NCBI GenBank assembly: GCA_026419785.1
Contig: JAODTK010005770.1
Span: forward strand, 225,023-289,022
Reading direction: 5' to 3'
Length of the DNA: 64,000 nucleotides
DNA from: Sclerodactyla briareus
Taxonomy: Eukaryota > Echinodermata > Holothuroidea > Dendrochirotida > Sclerodactylidae
The stretch's first letter is position 1, and each line of letters begins with the position of its first letter. Both the position numbers and the translations under genes were made by a program. The notes beneath the pieces were generated by a model. That model did no database searches. It had not been told where the DNA came from and saw only the letters and a list, made by a program, of their open reading frames with translations. Below, in pieces: positions 11,250 to 25,206 of this stretch.

Positions 11250-14200
11250 ATGAGCCTGAATACCTCTTTCCTTAGCAGGTTCTGTTAAAAAGCGCAAAAT
11301 ACAGTATCACTGTAAAAAAAAAATGGGCAAAGTTTACCCCAAAAAGTGGGTGCAACTAGGCTACCACCAATTTTTTGAGTAACTAGGTATCCCTACCCAA
11401 GGGGAAACCTCAGGATATCTTCAAATTCTCAGTTTCTCAGTAAACTAACTTACTCCACGGTTCTGGTGGAATGGTTTCCCATATAGCAGGGAATCTGACA
11501 TTTATCTGCAACCAGGTTTATCTCGTTTCTTCAGGTTTAAGGTACCTACCCCAGATTCTGGGTTAAACTGATGCTTCCCCAGTGTGGGTAACAGACTTCC
11601 CCTAAATACTAGACCACTTTACACCAGTATATGGGCAACTGCAGGTTTCCCACTACTGGTGGTACAAAGTGCACCAAGAAAGTGGTGTAAATTACTTGAT
11701 CATTTTCCCCACAATCTGGGAAACACTTCATCCGATTCTGGAGTAACTGAGTTTCGCTGGATTTTTTTTTTTTGGTTGTTAAATGAGAACAAGGTAATAT
11801 GTACAGTAATTGACTATTTATTGTCACAACTTCTAATAAGACCTTCACAATCTTTGGCAAAAGGAACGAGAGTGGGGAAAAAAAACAAAAGAGCATACAA
11901 AATTGTTGCAGAACAGACACCAAAGAAAAGAGAATCACAACCCCATAGTACATTTAGCCCACCCTGCATGCCCACCCCCCAGCTGTGTTTAAACATTTCG
12001 AAGCTTGAGGAATGAATCAATATGATGATGATTTAACTGGGCCTTAATTGAAGCACAGACTATACGTCTATACCCATATGATAATTAGAGATTTCAGGCG
12101 ACACATGTGTTAAGTAAATTTCATCATAAACGGATCATTCACGTGCATCACCATATGTAGGTCATAACGATCATCTCAGTGGAGTCCATGTAGTGGCGCA
12201 ACTAAATATTTGTGGTAGGCTGGTCATTCTTAGATAGCCTTGGGGCTTTTTAACAAAAAAATTATGTTATGACCACACATGTACCTAAGATCGTCTGCTC
12301 TTGTCTATGGCATTTCCAGAATCACTTCCAGAACAAATTTACTTCCTGTATACTCAGTGTTTGGCAACTGTATGCCTGAGCAGTTAATATGTGTACATTG
12401 GGTACCAATATTTCTTAGTTTACACTGCACTGTTTGGCAATGACATTCGTCAACTACATTCGATTAACCGCTGGTTTTCTCATGTGAATAGAATCACTCT
12501 TTCTGTCAGAAATCCACAAGCAGCATGACTGGTAATCCTCTCAAATATACAATAATTAAACTGGATATGTCAGGTACATAAAATCATACTTTTTCCTCAT
12601 TAAGAAAACTGGGGTACCTGCAATACCGAGAACATCAATTAGAAGCTCACTCCTACTTGCATGTTGACATGTTGTAGGATGGCTTAATAAGTGACTTACT
12701 AGAGTGAACTGTCCCCATCCACCACAGTTTTTGAACCTTTTTCTCAATATCACTCATTCATAGTTTATTTCCATGTCTATCCTCTTGCTGACTACAATAT
12801 ACTACTTCCTTTTTCTACTGCAGTTCATTTTTATCCGATTCATCAATGAAAATGGTTGTGACGGAAATATCCTCCATCGGCAGCACCACACCTCGACAAT
12901 GCTGCACCAATGGGGGAGAGGGTGGGTGTTAGTATGTCATATTTTTTGGTACAGCGAGGCTCAACGCATCGCTGGGACCCTGAGGCAAGTTTAATTGAAC
13001 CAGGAGACTTTGGAGATATTTGTTTACAACAGCCGTTCCTATCTTGAGCCTCAAATACTCCCCATCGGATAAATAGCTTCAAATTTGCATGACCATTCTC
13101 GTTCACACTGGACACTTAATTTACCCGCTTGACAAGACCAATTCCTTCACAACATTCCGTTCACTTGAAACCATTTTCTGCCACCTGCGCCACAACAAAT
13201 CCAAACTACATACCCCAATGCTACGACCAAACAGCTGATGGTTAGTTCAGGGATGCGGATTCTGAATTATAATATTAACACAAGTGATCGCCAAAAAGTG
13301 TCTCGCCTTGTTGTGCGATCGGTGGTTTCTATTATTCACTACACAAACAATCATACATAGTTCAGGCAGACCATCAAAACAAACATCACATATTTTCATC
13401 ATATAACCATAAAAATTCCTGAAATAACGACCAATAGATTTGACTCTTGAAACAAAAGTCCCTTAATTGGCTTTTTTCTTCTCCATGCCCTCCCCCCCCC
13501 CCCCCCCCCACTACTCTCTCCCTATATACCCAAATTTTAATAGAGTTCTGTCGCTCAGTCAACTTCTCTTTACCCAAATCCAACTTGAAATTTTCTAAAA
13601 TCCCCTGGCAGTCTGGGCTTCTTTGCCTTACAAAATCAAAATTTCGCTTCATTCTTCATTGCCTTTTCATTTTCCAAGCACCGGCAAACTGCCACAGCCA
13701 CCCCCACCACCAACGTATTCCCCAGCACAAGTCCCCCCAAGGATGTCCCAAAATATATATAACATATAAATGACAAGTTATACAAGCACAGACCAGTAAG
13801 TGAAAATGTGCAATCCAGGCACATCCGGGGGGTTTACGACCATACCTACCGGTTTGGCAAATTCTTACCAAGTTGGAATTGGGAATAATTATGCAAATTA
13901 GGCACCTACAATTACCTCTAATGACCCTAGCTGTACCTTGAAAATGATCAGTATCAAAGGTGGCTCGCATATATTTCTGTGGACATCAAAAAACTTTCAA
14001 AAATGTGGCATATTAGCAAATTGACACATTAATGACCCCAGTGACCCTGTACTTCACTTTTAAATTTCTCTGGAACCATGGTAGACACAACCACCAAGTT
14101 CGTGAATCTGTCTACCTGAAAAATTCGCAAAAATCATGCATTAGACTACTTACTTAGCATATTTCAGGAATAATTTTCAGACTTTTACTCTCTTATGACC

Positions 14201-14950
14201 TTCGACCTAACCTTGAAAAATAGGTTCATGTACTCATCATGGGGAACTTATATACCATTTGATGGCTTGAGTTATTAGTGTTTGAGTTAAGGCTAGGCGT
14301 CACACACACACAAACCACAGCCATACAGACTGCATAATTCCCCGAATTGTCAAGGATTAATAATTCATTTTTGAATACCCCATGTCGAGTATATAGGTAA
14401 CACACAGTTCAATCAGCTCGCCCAAAAATTTTAAATATCAAGTGTCATGTGATCTCAAAAATAGAAGTGTAATCATGAATAATGAGGCTTGGATACTCTA
14501 CCAGCACCCACACTGCAATAAATATGGACATTCCACTGATACGATGCGTTAGCACACATGTAATGGATGTGCTGATCGTCACTGAAGCAACAAAAAAGGG
14601 CTGTTGCTATTAGCATAAAACAGCACACCATTCGATGACACTAAAGTGGTCATGATGAATAAGCTACTCTCCAACCTCGCAACGAATCTCAATACTCCTC
14701 TTGGGTGTTTGTTTACTCGATCCCTTACCACTGAACAGGTTCACAGACATTCCCACAACCAGGAATATCTGTACATATTTCAAACGACCGCTGCTATCAC
14801 ATGAAGGCATGTGAAATATCGCTATCTTTAACCTTCTCCACAAATGACCGTACTCTTCTTGGGTGGCAAGTTTTGTCCCCGCAATTTCATAGAACTTCAA
14901 TGATGAAGATGAAAGTCTCAATCGTAGACATCGGTGTTATTTAATTTTGC
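11250..14950 (+). repeat. 3.7-kb tandem segmental duplication, unit 1
   Basis: The unit begins ATGAGCCTGAATACC at 11,250, and the same string restarts at 14,951. Colinear matches run through the whole unit: the TACCCAAGGGGAAACCTCAGG block (11,395 and 15,098), the CAGCACCACACCTCGACAATG block (12,880 and 16,556), the C-tract (13,491 and 17,175), and a hairpin-headed element (14,290 and 18,005). Differences are mostly one-base indels. No reading frame is conserved between the two units, so I call no gene in it. It carries the dispersed hairpin repeat near 13,283-13,345. Confidence 0.9.
13850..14360 (-). mobile_element. Hairpin-headed tandem-repeat element inside unit 1
   Basis: Read on the minus strand it starts with a hairpin (14,358-14,336; TCCTTGACAATTCGGGGA can fold TCC-TTGA/TC-GGGGA). 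It then has GCAGTC, a short (GT)n, GTGACGCCTAGCC, and a body with TAACTCAAGCC, GTTCCCCATGATGAGTACATG and GGTCGAAGGTCA. These are the same parts in the same order as the elements at 43,665, 47,739 and 59,636. Two or three body copies follow down to about 13,850, each with GCAAATTAGGC and CTGGAACCATGG-like anchors. The inner limit is approximate. Confidence 0.7.
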
Positions 14951-17900
14951 ATGAGCCTGAATACCGCTTTCTTACGCCAGGTTCTGTTTTAAAAAAAGCG
15001 CAAAATACAGTATACTGTAAAAAAAAAATGGGCAAGTTTCCCCCAAAAAGTGGGTGAAACTAGGCTACCACAATTTTTGAGGTAACTAGGTATCCCTACC
15101 CAAGGGGAAACCTCAGGATATCTTCAAATTCTGGGGTTTCTCAGTAAACTAAATTACTCAAGTTCTGTGGAATGTTTTTTTTTCCAATATAGCAGGGAAC
15201 TTTGCCTAGCAACCATGGTTATCTAGTTTCTTAAGGTCATAAGGGGTACCCCTACCCCAAGATTCTGAGGTTAAAACTGATGGCTTCCCAGGTTGTGGGT
15301 AATCATACCTCACTAAATAGCAGGACACGTTACACCAGTCCTGGGGCGGCAACTGAACGGTTCCTCACTACATGGTGGTAGCAAAATCTTGCAAACAAGA
15401 AAGTGGTGTAAAAATTACTGATCATTCCCCAAAATCTGGGAAACACCTTCATAGATTCTGAGTAACTGAGTGCGAGGATATTTTTTGTTGGTGTTAACCT
15501 GAGAACAAGGAGAACATATGGACCGTAATGACCTATTTATTGTCACAACTTCTAAGAAGAAACTTCAACAAGCTTTGGCAAGAAGGAAACAGAGTGAAGA
15601 CAAAGAGCATACAAAATGTTGCAGAACAGACATCAAAACCCCATAGTACATTTTAGCCCACCCTGCAAGCCCACCCCCAAGTGTGTTTAAAAGTTCTGAA
15701 GCTGAGAATGAATCACTATGATGATGATTTAACCTGGGCTTATTGAACCACAGGATATACGGTCATACCCATATGATAATTAGAGATTCAGGAAGACAAC
15801 ATGGTTAAAGTAAAATTTCCATAATAAAAGGATCATGTCCGTGGACATCAACAGATGTAGGTCATAACGATCAATCTACAGGGAGTCCAGGTAGATGGCA
15901 AAATAAATATTGTGGTATGGCTGGTCATTCTAGATGCCTGCTATATGTTATGCCCACACATGGAAAACTAAGATCGTTCTGCTCTGGTCTGGCATTCCAG
16001 AATCAAAATTTTTTCAGACAAATACTTCCCGTATACATCAGGGTTTGGCAACTGATGGACTGGAAAAGTATAATCTGTGTACATTGGGTACCCATAGTCT
16101 TAGTTACATGCACTGTTGGGCAATGACATTAGCAATACATTCGCATTAACATGGTTTTCTCATTGAATATGCACACTCTTTCTTCAGAAATCCACAAGAA
16201 GGAGACTGGTGTTAAATCCTATCAAATATACAATTATTAAACTGACTAGCAGGTACATAGAAATCATACATTTTTTCAATTTAGAAAACTGGAGCAATAC
16301 AGATAACATCAATTAGAAGGCCAACTACTACTTGAATTGGGACATGTTGTAGGATGATGAAGCATGAATCCAAGTGAAATTACTAGAAGTTGAACTGTCC
16401 ATCACACGTTTGAACCTTCTCAAACACTCATTCATAGTGATTTCCATGGTTCTATACTCTGCTGGACTACAATATACTAATCCTTTTCCTACTGCATCAG
16501 TTTTATCGAGTTCAAGTCATAATGAAAATGTTGTGGACGGATATCCTCCGATAGCAGCACCACACCTCGACAATGTTATTGACACCAATGGGGGAGAGGT
16601 GGGGGTTAGTCTGTCATATTTTGGGTACAGCGGAGCGAAGAATAATCGCTGGGACCCTGATGGCCAAGTAATTGGACAAGGAGCCATGGGAGAATCTTGT
16701 TACAAACAGCCGTTCCTATCTCTTTGAGAATCAATTCCCCAATCTGAGAAATAGCTTCAAATTTGCATGACAATTCTCGTTCAAACTGGACACTTTAATT
16801 GAACCCCTGTTGACAAGAACCTAATTCTTCACACATTCAGTTTCACTTGACAACCATTTTGCCCACCTGCGACAAACAAAGCCATAACTAATGACCTCCA
16901 ATGATACTGAACAAAAACCAGCTGATGGTTTAGGTCAGGGATGCGGCTTCGAATAATAATATTACACAAGGTGATCGCCAAAAGTGTCTTAGCTGGTTGT
17001 GCGTCGGTGGTTCGATTATTCACTACACAAACAATTAACTGTTCATGCAGACAAATGGCAAACAAAAACATCACATATTTTCACAGATAACCCATAAAAA
17101 ATTCTGAAAAAACTGACAAATAAGTTTGACTCTTAATACAAAAGTCCCGTAATTGCTTTTTCTTCTTCCAGCTCCCCCCCCCCCCCCCCACTAATCTCTC
17201 CATTATACCCCAAAGTTGAATATGAGTTCGTCGCTCAGTAAAAAACGCTATCTTTACACCAAAATCCAACTTGAAATGTTCGAAAATGCCCCTTGGCAGT
17301 CTGGGCTTCTTTGCCTACAAAAATCAAAATTACTCATTATTCATTTGCCTTTCATTTTTCAAGCAGCCAGGGAAGGACATCCACCCCCCCCCCCACCACC
17401 AAAGTATCCCATGCAGCAGTCCGAGGTCCCAAAATATACTATTACCATATTTTAAATGAAATGTTATAGCAACAAAGACAAGTTAGTGAAAATGGGTTGA
17501 ATACAGGCAAAACGGGGGGTTAACAGACCATCCCTACCGATTGTTTTGCCAAAATTCTTACCAAGTTGAAATGGGATAAATTATGCAAATTAGGCCACAT
17601 TACAATGACCTATACTGACCCTAGCTGTACCTTGAAAATGATCAGGATCAAAGGTGGATAGCATATAGGTCTGTGGAAATCAAAAAACTTTCAAAAATTG
17701 CCATAAATATGCAAATTAGGCTCACATTAAATGGACCCTCAAGGGACCCTGGACTTCATTTTTAAATTTCTCTGGAACAAGGTAGACCACAACCAACAAT
17801 TTCGTTGAAAATTGTCAAACCTGAAAAAATTCGCAAAAATCATGCAAATTTAGATATTACATTAGCATTTTCAAGGAAAGATTTCAGACTTTTACCTATT

Positions 17901-18677
17901 TGACCTTCGACCTAAACTTGAAAAAATAGGTCAGTACTCATCAGGGGAACTTATATACAAATTTAGGGGCTTGAGTTATAGTGGTTGAGTTAAGGCTAGA
18001 CGTTCACACACACCACAAACAGGATACAGACTGCCCTAGATTCATCCGAATTTGTCAGGAATTAATAATTCATTGTGAATACCATTTATAGTAGAGAGGT
18101 AAACACACCAGTTCCAATAGCGCGCCCAAAAAAATTTTAAAATTCAAGGTCTGTGATGCTCCAAAAATATAAGTGTGATCAGAATGATGAGGATTGGATA
18201 CTCTACCAGCACCCACACTGCAATAAATAATGGACATTCCACTGATACGAGATGTTAGCCCACATGTATTTGGATGATGCTGATCGTTCATATGAAGGCA
18301 AAAACAAATGGATGTTGCCTATTAGCAATAAAAACAGGCAACACCCTTCGATGACACTAAAGTTGGTCATGATGGAATAAGCTACATCTCCAACATTAGG
18401 GAACGAATCTCATCGTATCTTGGGGTGGGTTTTGTTACTCGATTCCAGAGTACCAGATGAAAGGTTCAGCAGACATCAGGCAACCAGGATATGCTGTAAC
18501 ATATTTTTTTTTTTTTTCAAACGACGCGCTATCACATGAAGGCATGTGAATATCGCTAATCTTAACTTTCCACAAATGACCGACTTTCTTGGGGTGGCAA
18601 GTTGTTCACGCAATTTTCATGAAGAACTTCTGATGAAGATGAAGTCTCAAGCGTAGACTCGGTTGTATTAATGTTGC
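14951..18677 (+). repeat. 3.7-kb tandem segmental duplication, unit 2
   Basis: Second copy of the 11,250-14,950 unit. Homology ends after GTTGC at 18,677, where unit 1 reads TTTTGC and then restarts as unit 2. The shared letters GC|ATG at both junctions suggest a few bases of microhomology. Open frames in this copy (for example 16,374-16,727) do not survive in unit 1, which argues against coding function. Confidence 0.9.
17545..18066 (-). mobile_element. Hairpin-headed tandem-repeat element inside unit 2
   Basis: Duplicate of the 13,850-14,360 element, carried along in unit 2. The head near 18,000-18,066 (AGGCTAGACGTTCACACACAC, then GATTCATCCGAATTTGTCAGG) keeps the order CA tract, then hairpin, but the hairpin is weakened by substitutions and indels. 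Confidence 0.65.
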
Positions 18678-21600
18678 ATGCGTTAGAATTCAGTCCAACT
18701 AGAGAGCTTGCTGCGGAGATAACATTTGCCGTGTCAAAAACAATTTGTTTCTCTACAAAACATATAGCAGCACTTGGGCTTCTATACCTGCCAATAACTG
18801 CTAAAAAGGATCAGCGTTTGTTTGCGGCATCCACCAAAAAAATAGCCGCGATTGTTCTTCCTGCAAAAGAAAGCATAGAAGAGATAGTTCAGGCTCATAC
18901 ACGGGTCCATACATGTTATATATAGTGTCTCGTCCACTGTACAATTTCACTCCCTTATGTCACCTTATGACCGACAGAGGATACCAGGTCACAGAAAACT
19001 GAGCATAAACAGTCAAGAACAACAAAATGGCATCGAATTCAGTTTGTTGCAGCGTTGATTTGACTTTCCCATGACCGAAGTTTCATCCTGATCCACCGAA
19101 CACGTAAAAGAAGCAGCAATTTGAATAAAACAGTTGAATGAGCAGTGCCACACACCAATGGCTGTAGGGCTCGGAACCTAATATTATGCTGGACATAGGA
19201 ATTCAAACACAGAGGAAACTAAACTAAACATGAAGATGGATTGCTCGAACCACATGACAATACGGAATCATTCAGAAAAATTCGCATATTTCACAAAATT
19301 TACTGTAAGTACCAATGACATCAATTTTCCGAACATGCCAAATTAAAAGAGTGGTCAAAAAGCACGCTTTGAGGACCTCAAAAATACTGACGAAAGTTGA
19401 ATAACTCTTTGTGGACGCCCTGTAAATACACCAAAGCCTACAGGCGGAGTACGGTACCTGCACGACTTCCCAAGGATCACCTGCCCAAGGTACAGCATTT
19501 AAATTTACCGGGTACGAATTTGATTATTTTTTTTTGTCAATGGTTGGAGGGGCAATTTGTTACCAGTCAAACTCAAACTTCAATCATTTGGGTATCACTT
19601 CATCAAAATTTTGAAGAAACTACCATTTCCAAAATGCGGATGGAAGGACTAAACAGTGCAGCAACATGCCTTGTCTAAACTTGTAGATGACCCACTTACA
19701 AGTTGCGAAAGATGGCGTGCTTCTCATCCTCTAGTATTTTGATGGCAACAAATGTTGTGGAGTTTAAGGCGCTCAAAGTCGCTTGCAATTTGGGCAAGCG
19801 AAGAACAATGCAGGGTAATTCTATCGAATGCAGCAATTATGGGGTTGTGAGGTTTATCAACTGAGGCGTTGGGCATAGTGACTCCATTTCTTTGCTGGAT
19901 TATTTTCAATGTTTGGAGTGGTCTTCTTACATTCCCTGTTCATAGCCTCCATATGACCTTCAGGGTTTTAGCGTCTTCTCCATGGGAATGGTTGAGGGTT
20001 TTGGGCCCAGTTGACCTCTCCTCGTTTAGCATGACAATAGAGAAAAGGAAAAAATTAGCACATAATGTATGGCACCCTCTGTACAATTCTTCATCACTCT
20101 TCCCCAATCAGACAGACGGTAACTAAGGGCACCACATGCAGGGCTTAAGGCTTAGGTCAGGACGGACTGGGACTGTCCCTAAGATGGTAGATAACCACTC
20201 CAAAAATTATAAGGAATTTTGAACGGTGATATATCACCACTGGTTGAATCTTACAGAATGGGCTCTTTAAAGGCAAGTTAAAAGAATCAAGGAGAAATAC
20301 AAAATAATTTCATGTTTAGCGTCCGCTGCCTCCTTTTTGAAGGATTCTGTTTTTGTTTTTCTATCATGCCCATAAATTTTGTTGAAAGAATATTTGAGAG
20401 TCTAACTCCATTGGAGTCAGTTTGCTCTGAAAAAGGAACTTGAAGCATGCTTTAGGTTAGTAGACCCTGTAGGAACCATAAAAAACTATAAAAAGGAATA
20501 AAAGAGGCCGCACCTCCTATGCGAAAGGTTACACCGGTGGCAAAACCTTGACTTCGACCCGCTTCTTTCCCCCTTTCTTTTTTTTTTTCAAACCTTGTCT
20601 GGTATTTCTCAAGTGCATTCCATTTACAAATGGTTATAATGCAATTTTCCTGGTTATCCATGGCAATTAGTATTAGTTCGAGATACATGTGGAACCCCAT
20701 CTGGTATATAAACATCTTGATAAGAAATGGGTCGGGTCGCCCCCCTCCCCCTCAAAAAAGAACAAGAAAGAAAGGTGGGGCACATCATCATTTTCAAAAA
20801 AAGCGGAACGCTATTCAGCCTATACCCAGACAAGACGTTCTCAAAAGAAATTCGGCATAACGCAACTACAACGGCAGGACACCAAGGCGCAATATAAACA
20901 ACATTTGAGTCTCCGATCGAGCAACGTGCAAAGTTATGGAGGGCATCTGCCAAATTAATATTGTATTCATATTGCTCCCTAGTATCATGTAGCCTTTATG
21001 TTTGTCGCAAACGTCAATAGTTGATACGTATGAATACACAATTGTTCATTTTTGTACAAATATTCTACAGCGGGTCCTGAGCGTCCACTAACTTTATTTT
21101 TCAATTTTCGATGTAAAGGAATTTGTAGGAACAGAGCCTTATATTGGGTAAAGTAAAGTACATATAAATCTCGGCTAGTGAATAAAGGGCAATTTTGATG
21201 GAATAAAAGTAGGTAGCTTAGGCCTATCTGCCCTGAATACAAAAAGGCAAATTGCCGTAGGGCCAGTGAAACTTGTTATAATTTGTTCAAAAAATCCTAG
21301 TTAATGATGGGAGGTATAGGCAGGCGGGCCTAGAACTTGGTCGTTGATTATATACTCCAAATATAAGATAGGCCTACGTGATTTTAAACATTTTGGCAAA
21401 AAAGTTAACGCCGGGACTGTTATAAAAAAATCTATCACGTCAGAACCTAGGCTAGGCCCACTATTTGTACGAAATATTGTTGAAATAGTGTAATTTAGGG
21501 AATCCCCATACGAAGCGGCACATTAGCAATCCATGTGCTGTGACTGGGACTCAATCCATGAATTACATTTCTGTAGTTCAGCCCATCCCTCGCCCGGGAA

Positions 21601-22474
21601 AAAAATGTTCATACCAACTCAATTCTAGGCCTAATTTAAATTTAGGTTCTTGTTGTTTGTGTGGCTGGTTTTGTTGGTGGGGGTGGGGCGGTTCTGTAGC
21701 CTAGTCCACGTATCAGAAGAAAGTTTACTAAGAACACTGCCATTGCAAAGGTTGACGACAATACGGTCCCCTCAAGGACTCAAGCTTTCCTCAGATACAC
21801 AGCCCTCTATAACCTTTAAACATCATTCAGAACATTCAATCAACTACAATGTTTGAAAGTCATAGTATAAAAATGATCTTGTAAGCCTTGATTTTGACCG
21901 TCATAATTGGGGAAAATACACCGATGCTTTTCCCCAGCCTGTCTGGTTTTGAAACATTTTTTGAAACAGAAGGTGCCACTAGGGGGTGGCTCCATTTGGC
22001 GATCCTATATTCATATTGGGCACATTCAGGACATTACTACAGAAAATATGCCTGATTATTCATCAATTAAGAGTGGCAATGCGAACAACACTTGTGCAAG
22101 GTTTGCTCAACTTGAGGGAGAGTAATGACTGATTCCGGGTGTTGTCTATTTGGTAAATTCTCACCTGCAAAAGACTAACTTAGAGACATGAAGAGTTCTA
22201 AACTTTTCTTAACTACGATATTGGTCTTTTGGTTTAGGAATTGAGATGAAGCATGTCAGGAACTGAAGTTGAAACAGAAAGGTTGCCGCTAGCGCGCCTA
22301 GCCGTAAAAAAAAAAGCCTAGCTACCGGCCTCGAGTTGTGAACGCAGGCTTAGTACAGGTACTAAAAAGCCTGCGAGGCGAAGGCTAAGCTAGCCTAGGC
22401 ACTAGCTGGTTAATTGGTCTTGATAATGAGATTTTGCATTTGGAATTGGGACTTTGAAACGGAGAGAGCGAAGG
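18678..22474. other. Largely unrecognised single-copy DNA
   Basis: No known gene or element could be named. The frame at 18,671-18,925 (plus) is somewhat protein-like but has no recognised relative and starts inside the duplication. GGCCTA/TAGGCC palindromes are frequent from 21,300 to 22,500. An A tract lies at about 22,308. Confidence 0.35.
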
Positions 22475-23380
22475 GTATAATGCCCATAGGCCACCGCCAC
22501 CACAATAAACATAGGGGGTAGAGTCACATAACATAGCCTACGGTGAGACCGTAGAACTCAAGGTTAGGGAACACGACGGCTGAATGCTGACATTTCTCGT
22601 TTGAAAATGACATTGACAGATCAGTCAGCTAACCCTAGTCGATTTCTACTAGGAAACCGGATTTAGAACATCCCGACTAAAAACTTACAAATACTTGACT
22701 TTACGTTGATTCCAGGAAGTTCCACCACAATCCGAGTCGTACGACCTCACAACGAAGGAGCACCGTCGGTACGTGGACGTAACAAACAGTGCGTTTTCAT
22801 TTTGTACGGGGCCCAAATGAGCACTTGTGGGCGGGGCTAACAGGCTAATAATAAGCTCTCCACACGGAAAGTAGCCGAAAAACAAGTTACTGTTGTGGCG
22901 TCGTTCGTGACAGCGGCATGTGGTTTCGTTCTGGAATACACATTGTTGTTGTGTTTAAATATCCAATGCCATGACTTGGTGATGGAACATGGGTTATCGT
23001 CGACTGACTGGCCTTGCGCGGCGACGTCGTACGAAATGAGAAACGGACGTTTGTGAACGTTCTAGCAGCACTACCAGCGAACAGCCGTGTTTGCTACTCC
23101 ATATTGTGGTGAAAATTCATGGAAATTCAACGTTAAGTCAAGTATTTGTAAGTCTTTCAAGTCGGGACTGTTCTAAATAAGGGTTATTTTCTAGTAGAAA
23201 TGGACTAGGGTTAGGCTTAAATGAGCTGTGCAATGTTTATTTTCAACGAGAAATGCAGGGCAGTAGTTCAGCAATCGTGTTCCCTAAATGACTGTTACGG
23301 GTTCACCGTTCGGCCTCGTGTTAAATTTGACCCTAGGGTTATTGTTGTGGCGGTTGTGCCTGATAGATAGCCTATAATAT
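22475..23380. repeat. Large inverted duplication with two outward splice donors
   Basis: The arms at about 22,475-22,812 and 23,025-23,380 are reverse complements at roughly 75-80% by eye, around a ~210-bp centre. Matched landmarks, going outward on each arm, are CGTTTTCATTTTGTACG/CGTTTCTCATTTCGTACG, CACCACAAT, CAAGTATTTGTAAGT, TTAGAACA..CCCGACT, TTTCTACTAG, AACCCTAGTC, TTAGGGAACACGA, ACGGTGA and ACCGCCACAACAATAA. On each arm, reading outward, AGTATTT is followed by a perfect GTAAGT donor (22,688-22,683 minus; 23,148-23,153 plus). The simplest reading is two diverging, paralogous non-coding first exons sharing a central promoter. A foldback element is the alternative. No TSD was found. Confidence 0.75.
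22813..23024. promoter_or_regulatory. Candidate bidirectional promoter at centre of inverted duplication
   Basis: This is the spacer between the two arms. It is relatively CpG-rich, contains the GC-box-like GGGCGGGGC just at its left edge, and has no TATA box that I trust. The call rests on its position between two outward-facing conserved GTAAGT donors. It is inference only. Confidence 0.25.
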
Positions 23381-25206
23381 TGCTGTATTGGTTAAGAATG
23401 TACCATTAATTTTGGAAGGATGTATCGTTCTCCTGAACAATTTGGGAAACAAACAATATTTATTATGACAAACCCCAAAAATGAATATGGTTAACTCACT
23501 ACCGGCGGATAGGGACCTTGACGAGAGAGACTGTGAATGTGATGCCTAGTTTGTTGACATACATAATGATACAGCAGCCAGCCAACGTAACAATAGGTAA
23601 GAAGAATAGGCCTAACACGATTAAGACATCTGACACTGTCCTGGCCTTAGGCCTATTTTGGTCTAGTTTGTTGGTTGGGTGTTGTAAAGAAAATGCGGCT
23701 CGCTTAAACTGGGCAATAATAAAAAACTACGATTATGACCAAAAACATTTCGTCGGTTACGGACAGCTTAGCACTTGGACACGATTCAGTTTGGGGTGCT
23801 GCAAAATTATGAAGATTTTCAAACTACTTACATGTTCTGGAAGTAGCCGTGTAGTCGATCGTTGTCACCTAAGGCGGGGATGCAGCGCAGCAGCTCGACA
23901 CGACGTTACGTCCTGCCCGGTACGTGCATACTGCACTGCCCTGAGTGTGTTCGCACTATTTATCATGTGGTCACAGTTTTTATGACTGGCAGGAACTGAC
24001 GCTTTCGAGGATCATATATTTGTAATGAAATACGATTAACTTGAAAATCATCACGAGAATGTGATTTCGAAGCAAAGTCTCCCATGTTTTGCAATTAAAA
24101 ATAGAATATTAAATCAGAAACGATTTGTCTTTGCATAAATATTGCAGCTTTTGATGGCTAACACCGGATATCCCTCGGAAGAAAACTTTTATTCCGGGAC
24201 CGCGAAATCTCAACAGAAGGGGGAGCTAATTTGCTGTGGAGGATTGTTATGGATTGGTCGGACAGTCGAGTTGTGATGAAGATAATCAAGGAATGTTTCA
24301 TTGGACATTAATAGTTCCCTACATTTGGGACGTGCATTAACTCGACATTACGACTGTTTCATGGCAGTAACATCAAAAGTAGTCACCCAAACGGGGAAGG
24401 AAACAGGATTCCCTACTTTCGAGGGTTTTAAGGTTTCCCATATGTTTACAGTGATTCATTGGCGTCATAGGCGGTTTTTGCATGCACCACCCCTCACTGA
24501 ATCGTGGGACCCCATTGCGACAATGGGCCAGTTTTTGGCCGAAGGAGTGTTGCTTCAATGTGACCGTCTATGTCGATTTGCCTGTTGTTCTGTCGCTTCG
24601 TATTTATTTGTGACTTTCGACATATAAGAGCACGAATGAAATGAAACAAAACAAAAAACCAGGCCCCCAAAATAAATGAGGAGCAATTAAAACAACATGG
24701 ACTGGCCGCTCTCGGCCCCGGGCCGGAGACCCGGTCGATTTTGGGTGAGGTTTCGTAGGCCAAGTTCCTTTCTTTCATGTTTATCTGAACACATCTGTCC
24801 ATTGCCACTGTTAGGCTTCTGCAGCTTTCTGGAGAGTCCTCCAATGGTCATGTACCATATTTCATCTGAACTTGGCCTTTGGAAAGGATAGAGATAGAAG
24901 GAGTGGGAGGAGTAACCTACTAAACGACAGCACAATTTCAGAAACTATTGAGCTTTACAATAAGACATTACATCATTTGTCAGTAGTCGACAGTAAAAAA
25001 AAAAAAAAAATTCAACAAAGTTGCCAAACCTAGTGAAGTATGGTTACCGTTGCTGGGAAACTTCACTAGCGAAAAGGCTTATGAAAAAGGGACGAAAACA
25101 AGGTCAGTGACTCAATCTCTGACCTCAGACGGGTATCATACTAAAAGTTTGTTGCCATATGAATCGCACGTAGACAGATACGTCAGGATTGAAGATTCAC
25201 GTTCGC
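23381..25206. other. No gene recognised
   Basis: The longest open frame (23,518-23,985, plus, 155 aa) has no recognisable domain and contains several in-frame splice-like strings. I treat it as chance. An A tract lies at about 24,994-25,010. Confidence 0.35.

Noticed and set aside
14664-14921. 85-codon minus-strand open frame in duplication unit 1
   Set aside because: Protein-like composition but disrupted in unit 2 and unrecognised; no good splice sites.
16374-16727. 117-codon open frame in duplication unit 2
   Set aside because: The equivalent stretch in unit 1 (about 12,700-13,050) is frame-broken and no family is recognised.
23518-23985. 155-codon plus-strand open frame
   Set aside because: No domain, no homology recognised, composition like intergenic DNA; chance frame more likely.
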